Source of the DNA: Candidatus Gastranaerophilales bacterium
GTDB taxonomy: Bacteria > Cyanobacteriota > Vampirovibrionia > Gastranaerophilales > Gastranaerophilaceae
Assembly: GCA_944322865.1 (NCBI GenBank)
Contig: CALUQJ010000007.1
Location: forward strand, 1-43,785
Direction: 5' to 3'
DNA length: 43,785 nucleotides
Made by a program: the position numbers and the translations under genes
Shown: in pieces, positions 32,907-41,029 of the stretch
Layout of the letters: each line of letters begins with the position of its first letter
How positions within the stretch are numbered: the stretch's first letter is position 1
Notes under the pieces: generated by a model
Told to the model about the DNA's origin: nothing
Database searches by the model: none
Seen by the model: only the letters and a program-made list of their open reading frames with translations

Positions 32907-34452
32907 TTTCGGTGATGAAAAAGTAATATTAAAATCAAAAGGAAAAGAATACTGCGGGGCTGAGGTTAAAAAGCTTGTGTCAAGACGCGCTGCATATCTT
33001 GTTGCACAGGAGTGTAAAAATCTACTTTTGTGTGAAGATGATAATTTTGAATTTGTATTGAATTTTCTGGCAGGTATTTATTCCGGCAAAGAACTTTTTC
33101 TCATGACGGATAAAAACAAACGTCAAACACTTGAAGGCGGTTTTATTGACGCTGTTCAAACATCTGACGCGGATTTTGTAATACCTGAGGTTAATCCTGA
33201 TTATGTATTTATCAACTTTTACACCTCAGGTTCAACCGGTATGATGAAAAAAGTGCGAAAATCTTTGCAAAACCTTATTAATGAAGCAACTGATTTATAT
33301 AAAAATTTTCCGCTTGATAAAAATCTCGTCGTTATTACAACAACAAAAATGTCCCATATGTTCGGCATGACATTTGCCCTTATGTATCCGCTGGTAAATG
33401 GTTATGTCATTGATACTGATATAATTAAATTCCCCGAACAAATTGAACAGCAGGATTATGTTTTTATTTCAACCCCGTCATTTCTTGACAGAATGGCAAA
33501 ATATAATATAAACCCTGTTCCGCCAAAATATATTTTTACGGCTGGTGACAAATTAAAAAACAGTACTTTTGCATTTTTTGAAAAAAAATCGAATGTTATA
33601 GATATCTACGGAAGCACTGAATGCGGTATAATGGCTTACCGTACCTCTTCTGCAACAGATTGGCTGACTGCTTTTCCTGATGTAGAAGTTTGTGCGGACA
33701 GTGACAATATTATACATATAAAATCAAGATATTTTCTTGAAAACGAACAGGTTATGGGGGATTTGATTGAACTTGACGGTAACAGGTTTAAAATAACCGG
33801 TCGTGCTGACAGAATTTTAAAAATTCAAGAAAAACGCATTTCAGCAGTGGAATTGGAAGAGTATCTCAATAAAAATGAATTAATAGAGAATAGTTATTGT
33901 TTCAGATACAATGAAAAAATTGCAGCGGCAGTAGTGTTGACTCAAGAAGGCAAAGAAAAATTGCTGGAAACAGGATCTGTTGAGTTAATCAAAATTTTGA
34001 AGTCGCATGTTGCTGTGTATTCGGAACTATACCCGCAAAAATGGCGTTTTTTACCTGAAATACCTAAAACCGTTACTGGTAAAATTGACCGTGAAAAGCT
34101 GGAGATGATTTTTGGGCTGCATCTTTCGCTTCCGCTCGTGTTTGATATAAATCTTGATAAAAATTGCGCACAAATTACTCTGGCATTTTTAAGAAACAGT
34201 AATTTTTTCAACGGACATTTTCCTGATTTGCCGATACTCCCAGGGGTTGTGCAGTTATTTTTTGCACATTTTTATGCAGAAAATATATTCAAAATTGAAA
34301 TCCCTTGCAATAAAATCAAAAAAATAAAATTCACAAAAGTCATAAAACCGGATACAAAAATACAACTTATCCTCAAGAGTAATGAACTTTCTGTTGATTA
34401 TACCTATACAGACGGACAAAATATATTCTCATCGGGTACTTTTATAAAATAA
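32899..34452 (+). CDS. AMP-dependent acyl/aryl ligase fused to a hotdog dehydratase (ApeH-ApeI fusion)
   Basis: 517 residues. The N-terminal ~400 are an adenylate-forming ligase: TSGSTGMMKK (phosphate loop), YGSTECG, the hinge FKITGRADRILKIQEKR, and catalytic Lys in KTVTGKIDREK. It would activate the aryl starter and load it on an ACP. From about 415 a FabA/ApeI-like hotdog domain follows with the dehydratase His in NGHFPDLPILPGV (H440). In the APE clusters I know, ApeH and ApeI are separate adjacent genes, so this is a fusion. Overlaps the membrane-protein gene by 8 nt. Confidence 0.87.
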   Translation: MFNFGDEKVILKSKGKEYCGAEVKKLVSRRAAYLVAQECKNLLLCEDDNFEFVLNFLAGIYSGKELFLMTDKNKRQTLEGGFIDAVQTSDADFVIPEVNPDYVFINFYTSGSTGMMKKVRKSLQNLINEATDLYKNFPLDKNLVVITTTKMSHMFGMTFALMYPLVNGYVIDTDIIKFPEQIEQQDYVFISTPSFLDRMAKYNINPVPPKYIFTAGDKLKNSTFAFFEKKSNVIDIYGSTECGIMAYRTSSATDWLTAFPDVEVCADSDNIIHIKSRYFLENEQVMGDLIELDGNRFKITGRADRILKIQEKRISAVELEEYLNKNELIENSYCFRYNEKIAAAVVLTQEGKEKLLETGSVELIKILKSHVAVYSELYPQKWRFLPEIPKTVTGKIDREKLEMIFGLHLSLPLVFDINLDKNCAQITLAFLRNSNFFNGHFPDLPILPGVVQLFFAHFYAENIFKIEIPCNKIKKIKFTKVIKPDTKIQLILKSNELSVDYTYTDGQNIFSSGTFIK

Positions 34453-34489
34453 AATTTTGTTTTATAATTCAAAAAAAGGTTAAAATAAT

Positions 34490-34909
34490 ATGAGTTATGC
34501 TGAAGAAGAAATAGAAATAGAGGTGCCGTTTTTCGATTTAGATCCGATGAATGTTGTCTGGCATGGAAATTATGTCAAATATACGGAAATCGCACGCTGC
34601 AAATTGCTTGAAAAAATCGGTTACAGTTATCCTGAAATGGTTAGGGACGGTTATGTTTATCCTATAGCTAAAATGGATATGAAATTTATTAAATCCGCTA
34701 CACTTTCACAAAAACTTCTGATAAAAGCAAGTTTGGAAGAGTATGAACCTTCATTAAAAATAAAGTATGAAATAAAAGATATTCAAAGCAAAGATGTAAT
34801 ATTCAAAGCTTCCACAATGCAGATTTGCGTGGATGCGGTTTCCCGTAAAAGTTTATACGACGCTCCGCAAGGATTAAAAGAAGGATTAAAATGTTTAAGT
34901 ATCTCATAA
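34490..34909 (+). CDS. 4HBT-type thioesterase, ApeK-like
   Basis: 139 residues of the YbgC/4-hydroxybenzoyl-CoA thioesterase hotdog family: FDLDPMNVVWHGNYVKYTE carries the catalytic Asp (D16) and the helix N-terminus. It could release or edit chains stalled on the ACP. In APE clusters ApeK occupies the same place, before the LolA-like gene. It overlaps that gene by 19 nt. A 37-bp gap separates it from the ligase, without a terminator. Confidence 0.86.
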   Translation: MSYAEEEIEIEVPFFDLDPMNVVWHGNYVKYTEIARCKLLEKIGYSYPEMVRDGYVYPIAKMDMKFIKSATLSQKLLIKASLEEYEPSLKIKYEIKDIQSKDVIFKASTMQICVDAVSRKSLYDAPQGLKEGLKCLSIS

Positions 34910-35400
34910 TTTTTGTACTTTTAATATTAGGCACATACTCTCTGGCGGATATTTTTGATTATCCGGCTGATACTCAAACAGTTGTTGAAAGTCTGCCGCA
35001 GTTTAACAGTATTTCCTGTAAATTTACACAGGAAAAAGTTTTTCCGCAGCGAACATTACAATCCGGCGGAAATTTCCATTTTATCAAAGAAAAAGGTGTA
35101 ATATTTGAAACACTTTATCCGGTTAAGACAACAACTTCTTACACCTCCTCCGGTAACAAGCAGATAAACGAAATTATTACCTCTATTGCAAACAAAAATT
35201 ACTCAGTTATTAACAAAAATTTCAATCTTTTTTATCATAACGAAAACGGTATCTGGACAGTTGCGTTGCAGCCAAAAGCAAAATCTCCGGCAGCGCAGCA
35301 GTTGAAAAATATTATTATAACAGGTGAAAAAAATATTAACCAGATTAATATAAACCCGCTAAACGGAACTAATACAAAAATAAAATTCTATTGTGACTGA
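34891..35400 (+). CDS. LolA-like outer-membrane carrier, ApeL-like
   Basis: 169 residues with a signal peptide (about 1-19, ending YSLA). The LolA-type half-barrel start (FNSISCKFTQEKVFP, then SGGNFHFIKEKGVIFETLYP) is visible. LolA carries lipoproteins across the periplasm; the APE-associated version probably carries the lipid-linked polyene. It lies directly before the MMPL exporter gene. Confidence 0.82.
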   Translation: MFKYLIIFVLLILGTYSLADIFDYPADTQTVVESLPQFNSISCKFTQEKVFPQRTLQSGGNFHFIKEKGVIFETLYPVKTTTSYTSSGNKQINEIITSIANKNYSVINKNFNLFYHNENGIWTVALQPKAKSPAAQQLKNIIITGEKNINQININPLNGTNTKIKFYCD

Positions 35401-35401
35401 T

Positions 35402-37549
35402 ATGAAAAAAATAAACATACTAAGAATATTTTTTATTGCTATACTGGCGTTTATCGCTATTGGGGCATTTCTTAAATCCGAACGTATTGAAACAAATCTT
35501 TTACGCGCATTTTTTTCTGATAACGCAAAAGATGAACTGCTTGTTGAATTGAGTGGAAAATATTCTTCTAATATAAATGTTTTGATAGAAAGTTCTAATC
35601 CAGATTTAATCGAAAAGGCAAAGGAGGAATTTGTCAAAAATATTGATAAAAAGAGTTTTGAAATAAAATCAGCAAACTTTGTAAAAACGCTTGAATTTTA
35701 TAAAAAATATCAGAATAATCTGCTTTCTTATAACGATTATAAAACAATGAAAAACGGTGATTTTGAGGCAATAACGCAGCAGGCTGTTGATAATTTATAT
35801 AATCCGTTCGGTTTTTCATTATTGCCGGAGGAGGAAGATCCGTTTTTGCTGTTTACGGGTTATATAACATCACTAGGCGATGGCGGGGTTATTAATTCGG
35901 TTAACGGAAAGTATTATGAAATTATTAATCTTGAGGTGGAAAAAGAACTTGCACTTTCTCCTTCTTTAACAAATAAAGAAGTTAAAAAGCTGATAGATTT
36001 ACAACACTCTCAATGCAATGACAATATAAAAATATATTTGACCGGTGCGCCTGTGCATTCATATTACGCGAGCGCAAAATCTATGAATGAAATTAATATA
36101 ATTTGTATAATATCCGCATTATTTGTTGGCGGACTTGTATTGTGGTATTTCAGATCTTTAAAAATACTTTTGCCGATAATGTTCAGTCTTGCTACAGGCA
36201 TGGGGATGGGATATTGCGTTTGTGCATTGCTCTTTTCTTCAATACATATTCTGACATTTGTCTTTTCAACAACATTAATTGGGATTTGCGTGGATTATTC
36301 GCTGCATTATCTTATGGAAAGCGATATTAAAAAAGTTATAAAAAGTCTGACTGTCAGTATGCTTACAACTGTTTCTTCTTTATTGATTTTGCTTTTTTCA
36401 GGTATTGAATTGTTAAAACAAATAGCTGTATTTACATCAACAGGACTTATTACGGTGTATTGCCTTGTTGTACTTTTTTATTCCTTTTTGCCGCCGCAGA
36501 CTTCAAAACATAAATTCGATTTGAAATTTAATAAAAAGCTGCTTATTGTATTCGGCTTGATTATTCTTGCCGGTTTGTTCAGGATACATTTTAATGATGA
36601 TATAAGAACAATGTACAAGCCGTCAAAACAAATGATTGAGGCAGAAAAACTTTATCAGGAAGTTACATCGGCTAATTCTAATACCTCTTTCGTTATTGTT
36701 GAAGGGAATAATTTGCAGGATATTTTGGAGCGAGAAGAAAATATCGCACAAATGCTTAATGATGAAAGCATTGCATATTATTCATTGAGTAAATTTTTAC
36801 CTTCTATAAAAAGACAAAAAGAAAATATGCTTCTTCGAACAGAGCTTTATGAGAGTGAATTAAATGTATTCAGCGAACTTTTAACGCCTGAAAATTTGTA
36901 TCAGATAAAACATTTTGATAAAAAATATTTCAGTGAGGAGGCATTTAAAAATATTAATCGGTTAAATGAATTTATGCTTGATAAAACGCATTCAATAATG
37001 GTTGTGTATGATGTTGATAATCCTGAGTTTCTGGAAGGAGTTGAGAATACTCATTATATAAATCTGCCGTCAGAAATATCAGGCGGAATAAAAAAGATTA
37101 GATTAGCGTGTTTAAAAATTCTTGTCCCGATTTATATTTTATTATACTTGCTTTTAGGCTTTATTTTTACATTCAAAAATGCCGTAAAAATAATCTGTCC
37201 GTCAATATTAGCAAGCCTTTTTGCAATAAGCTTTATAAGTCTATTGCAACCGCTAAATCTTTTTCATATACTTGCAATATTCCTGATTACCGGCTTTGGA
37301 CTTGATTATGCGATATTCAGATTTAACGGTTCAAAAAATTCTAATGATGCAGTGTTAATTTCCTGTATAACAACAGTATTTTCATTTCTGCTGCTGGCAT
37401 TTACAAGTTTTAAATTAATCAGTTCACTCGGATTTATGCTGGCATTGGGGCTTGCAAGTTCATATATCTTGAGTATTTTATTGATATCCAAAGACTCTCC
37501 GCTTAAAACAGATAACATAAATTCAGGAAGTAATTTAACCGTGCAATAG
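35402..37549 (+). CDS. MMPL/RND-family exporter, ApeM-like
   Basis: About 715 residues from the ATG at 35402 (an in-frame GTG at 35393 overlaps the LolA-like stop). Two repeats of one plus five helices and a large periplasmic loop, with GICVDYSLHYLME in the first half and GFGLDYAIFRF in the second, as in MMPL lipid transporters and APE-linked exporters. It would move the lipid-linked polyene out of the inner membrane to the LolA-like carrier. Its last ~80 codons, including the final membrane helices, lie antisense to the PPTase gene. Confidence 0.87.
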   Translation: MKKINILRIFFIAILAFIAIGAFLKSERIETNLLRAFFSDNAKDELLVELSGKYSSNINVLIESSNPDLIEKAKEEFVKNIDKKSFEIKSANFVKTLEFYKKYQNNLLSYNDYKTMKNGDFEAITQQAVDNLYNPFGFSLLPEEEDPFLLFTGYITSLGDGGVINSVNGKYYEIINLEVEKELALSPSLTNKEVKKLIDLQHSQCNDNIKIYLTGAPVHSYYASAKSMNEINIICIISALFVGGLVLWYFRSLKILLPIMFSLATGMGMGYCVCALLFSSIHILTFVFSTTLIGICVDYSLHYLMESDIKKVIKSLTVSMLTTVSSLLILLFSGIELLKQIAVFTSTGLITVYCLVVLFYSFLPPQTSKHKFDLKFNKKLLIVFGLIILAGLFRIHFNDDIRTMYKPSKQMIEAEKLYQEVTSANSNTSFVIVEGNNLQDILEREENIAQMLNDESIAYYSLSKFLPSIKRQKENMLLRTELYESELNVFSELLTPENLYQIKHFDKKYFSEEAFKNINRLNEFMLDKTHSIMVVYDVDNPEFLEGVENTHYINLPSEISGGIKKIRLACLKILVPIYILLYLLLGFIFTFKNAVKIICPSILASLFAISFISLLQPLNLFHILAIFLITGFGLDYAIFRFNGSKNSNDAVLISCITTVFSFLLLAFTSFKLISSLGFMLALGLASSYILSILLISKDSPLKTDNINSGSNLTVQ

Positions 37550-37989
37550 GATTTGGGAGTGCTTTGGAGTTTTATTTTGGCTTCGTAGGCTGTCCAATAC
37601 CTGTAGAATAATTCAGGGCTGACATTATCGTTTTTAATATTGAGATGTGTTAGAATTTCTTTTATGTTTCTTTGTTTCATTGCCTCAATATCAACACCGA
37701 CAGGTTTTGTGTCAAAACCTGCTAGCACAATATTTCTGCTATGCGATATACTGAAATGTAAATCACTGTTTGAGGTAAAATAAGGCTTATTTTGTTTTAT
37801 CTCAATATCAGTATTTTCTTTGTTATAAAAATTTTTTGCTATGTATTTAACCAGAAACCGCCCGAGTGCATGTTCTTTACTTCTTTTGCCTGACCCGAAC
37901 TTTTTGCCGAAAATTCCTATAAATTCATCAGTCTGTGCCGGTGTCAGAATGCTATAAAATTTTTCGATATCTGTATAAAATATGTCCAT
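37306..37989 (-). CDS. 4'-phosphopantetheinyl transferase
   Basis: 227 residues. Sfp/AcpT-type motifs: FSISHSRN near 79-86, VGVDIEAM (Mg-binding Asp, about 97-104) and RYWTAYEAKIK (about 130-140). It would activate the two cluster ACPs. The recognisable domain ends near residue 178; the last ~50 residues show no family resemblance and are read from the antisense of the MMPL gene, because no earlier stop occurs. The overlap is 244 bp. The start is in a 22-bp palindrome shared with the divergent methyltransferase start. Confidence 0.85.
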   Translation of the reverse strand: MDIFYTDIEKFYSILTPAQTDEFIGIFGKKFGSGKRSKEHALGRFLVKYIAKNFYNKENTDIEIKQNKPYFTSNSDLHFSISHSRNIVLAGFDTKPVGVDIEAMKQRNIKEILTHLNIKNDNVSPELFYRYWTAYEAKIKLQSTPKSYCTVKLLPEFMLSVLSGESLDINKILKIYELASPNASINPSELINLKLVNASSRNENTVVIQEINTASLEFFEPLNLNIA

Positions 37990-38007
37990 GGTATAATAAT
38001 ACCATGG
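37986..38007. promoter_or_regulatory. 22-bp palindrome containing two divergent start codons
   Basis: CCATGGTAT (37986-37994), AATA, ATACCATGG (37999-38007): arms perfectly complementary. It includes the PPTase ATG (37989-37987, minus) and the methyltransferase ATG (38004-38006). TATAAT at 37992-37997 lies 6 nt before the plus-strand ATG, and TATTAT on the minus strand lies 6 nt before the PPTase ATG. Confidence 0.85.
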
Positions 38008-39077
38008 TGGAAGTTAAATCAACAAAAATTAAGTATAGACGAAGTAATAAAAAGAAATATTCAAAGGTTGAAGCATTGAATAATGCACAAAAAATTGCAT
38101 TTGCACCGTTTACCTTTCAAACGGTTGCCGCAATGCTGGATTTTGGTATATTAAAATTTTTATTTGAAAAACCGTCCTCAATTGATGAAATTATTTCTGA
38201 TTGTCATGTATCAAAATACACGGCTGTGACGCTTTTGCAGGTCGCATATTATTCCGGTATTGTTGAAAAATCAGACAAAAAATTTTCACTCACTCCGCTT
38301 GGGGAATGTTTTTTGACAGATGAGATGACGATTAATAATTTTAATTTTATGCGTGATGTCTGTTATCTCGGCGCCTCAGAATTAACGGAATCTTTTGCAA
38401 AAGGAAGCCCGTGCGGGCTGCAAAAATATTTTGTTGATGCCCCTACAATATATCCGCATGTGCCGAATTTACCAGAAAAGGCTAAAAAATCCTGGTATGA
38501 TTTTGATCATTATTATTCTGACGACTGCTTTGATGAAGTTTTGAAGATAATTTTTGAACACAAACCGCATCAGATATTTGATATAGGCGGCAATACAGGT
38601 AAATTCGAAAAAGCCTGTCTTTCCTTTGCGCCTGACTGTCGGGTTAATATAATTGATTTACCTGTGAATAAAGAGATCGCAGAAAAGAATGTAAATTCAG
38701 ACCGCCTCAAATTCTATGGACTGGACATTTTGTCTGATGATAAATTGCCGCAGCTTGAAGATGCTGTCTTTATGAGCCAGTTTTTAGACTGTTTTTCAGA
38801 AGAACAGGTTATAGAGATTTTAAAAAAAGTTAAAACAGCTGCAAAAAACGGAACTCGTATTTATATTCTTGAGCCGATAATTGACAATCAAGAATTTAGC
38901 GGGGCATCGTTTGCAATTGCGCATATCTCACTTTATTTTACCTGCATGGCTAATGGTAACAGCAAAATGTATACACTGGCGGAATTGTGTTCACTCATCG
39001 AAAGTGCAGGATTAAGAATAGAAAACAAGTATACAAATGTAGGTATTCACTGTTATACATTATTGGAGTGCGTGTAA
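38004..39077 (+). CDS. SAM-dependent O-methyltransferase
   Basis: 357 residues from the ATG at 38004. A longer frame from 37935 is open, but its extra 23 residues are antisense to the PPTase and resemble nothing. N-terminal winged-helix dimerisation domain (FQTVAAMLDFGILKFL, about 35-50), then a Rossmann fold with the SAM loop IFDIGGNTGKFEKA and IIDLP. Architecture is that of Methyltransf_2-type O-methyltransferases. In an APE context it would methylate the aryl head-group hydroxyl. One nt separates it from the acyltransferase gene. Confidence 0.86.
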   Translation: MVEVKSTKIKYRRSNKKKYSKVEALNNAQKIAFAPFTFQTVAAMLDFGILKFLFEKPSSIDEIISDCHVSKYTAVTLLQVAYYSGIVEKSDKKFSLTPLGECFLTDEMTINNFNFMRDVCYLGASELTESFAKGSPCGLQKYFVDAPTIYPHVPNLPEKAKKSWYDFDHYYSDDCFDEVLKIIFEHKPHQIFDIGGNTGKFEKACLSFAPDCRVNIIDLPVNKEIAEKNVNSDRLKFYGLDILSDDKLPQLEDAVFMSQFLDCFSEEQVIEILKKVKTAAKNGTRIYILEPIIDNQEFSGASFAIAHISLYFTCMANGNSKMYTLAELCSLIESAGLRIENKYTNVGIHCYTLLECV

Positions 39078-39078
39078 A

Positions 39079-39975
39079 ATGCAATGGTATCAGGTAAAAG
39101 AACAGGCAGCAGGTAAAAAAAGATTAATGCTGTTGTGGTATATATATAATTTATTCGGCAAAAAAGCTGTAAATTTTATAGCGTTTTTTGTTACATTTTT
39201 TGCGTTTATTTTTGCAAAAGATGTACGAGGATATTCAAAAAAATACCTTACTGTTATCAACCCGCTTACCGGTATAAAACCAAACTTGATAAACCAGTTT
39301 AAGCATTTTTTATCTTATACGCATGTTTTGACTGATAAAATAGAAATTTACCCTAATAAATTTGATAAAAATAAAATAATATTTGAATCAGAAGACGCTA
39401 AAGAAGAATTGTATTCAGATCTTGATAAAGGTAAAGGAGTTTTTTTTCTATGCGCACATGCCGGTAATACTGATGTAATGCGCACACTTTTTATAAATAA
39501 TACCAGACATCCGGATTTAAAGGTAAATGTCTTTTTAAGCCAAAATCAGTGCAAAATATTTAACGGCTTTGTCAAAAAAATAGCAAAAGAAATACCGCTT
39601 ACACCTTATCCTGTTGAAGAAATAGGCGTCGATACCGCAATAAGACTTAAAGACAGCCTTGAAGATGGCAGTATTGCCTTTATTGCTGCGGACAGAGTTC
39701 CGGAAAATACTGATACGGCGACTTTTGAAGCTGAAATCTTCGGGCATAAGGCGGATTTTCCTGTTGGCAGTTTTAAATTAGCACAGCTTATGGAAGTGCC
39801 GATATATTTTATTATTGCGCTAAAAGACAAAAACGATACCTATAAAATTTATCTTCAACATTATGAATATACAACGATTAAGGATCTGCAAGCCGCATAC
39901 ATAAAATTTGTAGAAGATATCGTTTTGAAAAGCCCGCTGCAATTTTATCATTTTTACGATTTTTTTAAAGATTAG
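39079..39975 (+). CDS. LpxL/HtrB-like lipid acyltransferase
   Basis: 298 residues. One N-terminal membrane helix (about 34-52), the catalytic HX4D block AHAGNTD (H127, D132), and the AADRVPENTD segment, as in LpxL/LpxM acyltransferases. It uses an acyl-ACP or acyl-CoA to acylate a lipid at the inner membrane. Proteobacterial APE clusters carry such a domain as part of ApeJ (fused to a glycosyltransferase); here it stands alone. It closes the cluster. Confidence 0.83.
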   Translation: MQWYQVKEQAAGKKRLMLLWYIYNLFGKKAVNFIAFFVTFFAFIFAKDVRGYSKKYLTVINPLTGIKPNLINQFKHFLSYTHVLTDKIEIYPNKFDKNKIIFESEDAKEELYSDLDKGKGVFFLCAHAGNTDVMRTLFINNTRHPDLKVNVFLSQNQCKIFNGFVKKIAKEIPLTPYPVEEIGVDTAIRLKDSLEDGSIAFIAADRVPENTDTATFEAEIFGHKADFPVGSFKLAQLMEVPIYFIIALKDKNDTYKIYLQHYEYTTIKDLQAAYIKFVEDIVLKSPLQFYHFYDFFKD

Positions 39976-40019
39976 AGTTTCTCATATATTTATACTTAAT
40001 TTTAGTGCTGCAATAAAAA

Positions 40020-40040
40020 TGCAGTGCACCCGGCACTGCA
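40020..40040 (+). terminator. Hairpin after the acyltransferase gene
   Basis: TGCAGTGC (40020-40027) pairs with GCACTGCA (40033-40040) over ACCCG. It is followed by AAAATATTT, not a clean T-run, so termination is plausible for the 12.9-kb upstream cluster but not certain. Confidence 0.5.
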
Positions 40041-40065
40041 AAATATTTAAGGAAATCAAGTTGTT

Positions 40066-40106
40066 ACAAGATGCATCTTGTAATCATGCTATGAGCCGTT
40101 CGGCTC
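40066..40106. repeat. Two further palindromes (ACAAGATG/CATCTTGT and GAGCCG-TT-CGGCTC)
   Basis: A 16-bp perfect palindrome without loop (40066-40081) and a 6-bp GC-rich stem with a TT loop (40093-40106) followed by TTATACATTTTT. They may be protein-binding sites, a second terminator or part of a small RNA. Confidence 0.7.
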
Positions 40107-40232
40107 TTATACATTTTTCGAATTGATTTAATTGTCAACATAAATAATTATAAGTCGTAAAACTTCTATTTCTATACTTTGTGAAGAAATATGTCAACTT
40201 TTTACCACATTATTTGTAAAAGATATAGACGT

Positions 40233-40256
40233 TATACTGATTAAAACCGATTAAAA
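40233..40256 (+). promoter_or_regulatory. -10 and direct repeat before the XRE gene
   Basis: TATACT at 40233-40238 is followed by GATTAAAA twice (40239-40246 and 40249-40256), a 10-bp period, one helical turn, ending 13 nt before the start codon. It may be an autoregulatory operator; the ribosome site AAAAGG lies inside it. Confidence 0.5.
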
Positions 40257-40269
40257 GGCAGGTCAACAA

Positions 40270-40917
40270 ATGGTAGATTTAGCAAAAGCGTTAGGTATAA
40301 ATATAAAGAAATACAGAAAAGCCAGAAATTTAAGTCAGGAACAGTTGAGTGAAATGGTCGGTATTCAACCAAGACAAATGTCTAAACTTGAAACTGGAGT
40401 TCATTTCCCTTCTGCTAAAACTCTTGAAAATATTTGTATTACACTTGATGTTACACCAAAGGATTTGTTTGATTTTGATATTGTTTATACAGATCAAAGC
40501 TGTCTTATTGACGGCACTTATAACATATCAAATTACAGAGTCTTAAAATCAGAAAATGTTTACCAATTACTTAACAAAGAAAATAAATCAAGAGATGTTC
40601 TCGCCAACCGTTCTGAAAAATACATTGAACAGAGATTTGTTGACATGGCTATAAGAACAAAAGAAACAATCGCTGTTGAATATTTTGAAAATAACAAATA
40701 TGCCAATACAATAATTTACTATCCCGACGGTACCTACAAAATTTTTAACTCTGATAAAAACACAATGATAAATAAACTTCTGAAAGATATTATAAAAATA
40801 TCTAACGATGAAGCTAAAATGGAATTTATCAATCTTGCACTTTCTGCATTTGAGAACCCAGACGTAATTCCTCAACTCGAACTGATATTAAAAGGTTTAA
40901 AACTGGCAGGCAGATAA
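40270..40917 (+). CDS. XRE-family transcriptional regulator
   Basis: 215 residues. Residues about 8-65 are a Cro/CI helix-turn-helix: KKYRKARNLSQEQLSEMVGI then QMSKLETGVHFPSAKTLENI. The C-terminal ~145 residues (NYRVLKSENVYQLLNKENKS, TKETIAVEYFENNKY, TIIYYPDGTYKI) have no family I recognise; length suggests a ligand or dimerisation domain. Direct repeats sit at its own promoter. Located just after the APE-type cluster on the same strand, it could regulate it, but nothing in sequence shows that. Confidence 0.85.
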   Translation: MVDLAKALGINIKKYRKARNLSQEQLSEMVGIQPRQMSKLETGVHFPSAKTLENICITLDVTPKDLFDFDIVYTDQSCLIDGTYNISNYRVLKSENVYQLLNKENKSRDVLANRSEKYIEQRFVDMAIRTKETIAVEYFENNKYANTIIYYPDGTYKIFNSDKNTMINKLLKDIIKISNDEAKMEFINLALSAFENPDVIPQLELILKGLKLAGR

Positions 40918-41029
40918 TAAATAGAACATTACCCGGTTTTGTTTACAATTTAGTAACAATCCAACTGACTACTACACATATAATTTTTTTGTGATAATAT
41001 ATTTTCGGGAAATAAATTATTATAAATCA

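Larger units (their letters stand above)
39976..40269. other. Intergenic region with three tandem hairpins
   Basis: 294 bp between the acyltransferase and the XRE regulator, with no supportable gene. The first 130 bp hold three separate perfect hairpins (40020-40040, 40066-40081, 40093-40106). The rest is AT-rich and contains the regulator's promoter. Confidence 0.7.

Noticed and set aside
37935-38003. 23-residue N-terminal extension of the methyltransferase
   Set aside because: Antisense to the PPTase start, no ribosome site, and rich in Cys and aromatic residues unlike the family.
27077-39975. Flexirubin (dialkylresorcinol) cluster
   Set aside because: No DarA/DarB-type genes or aromatic ammonia lyase present; gene order matches APE clusters better.
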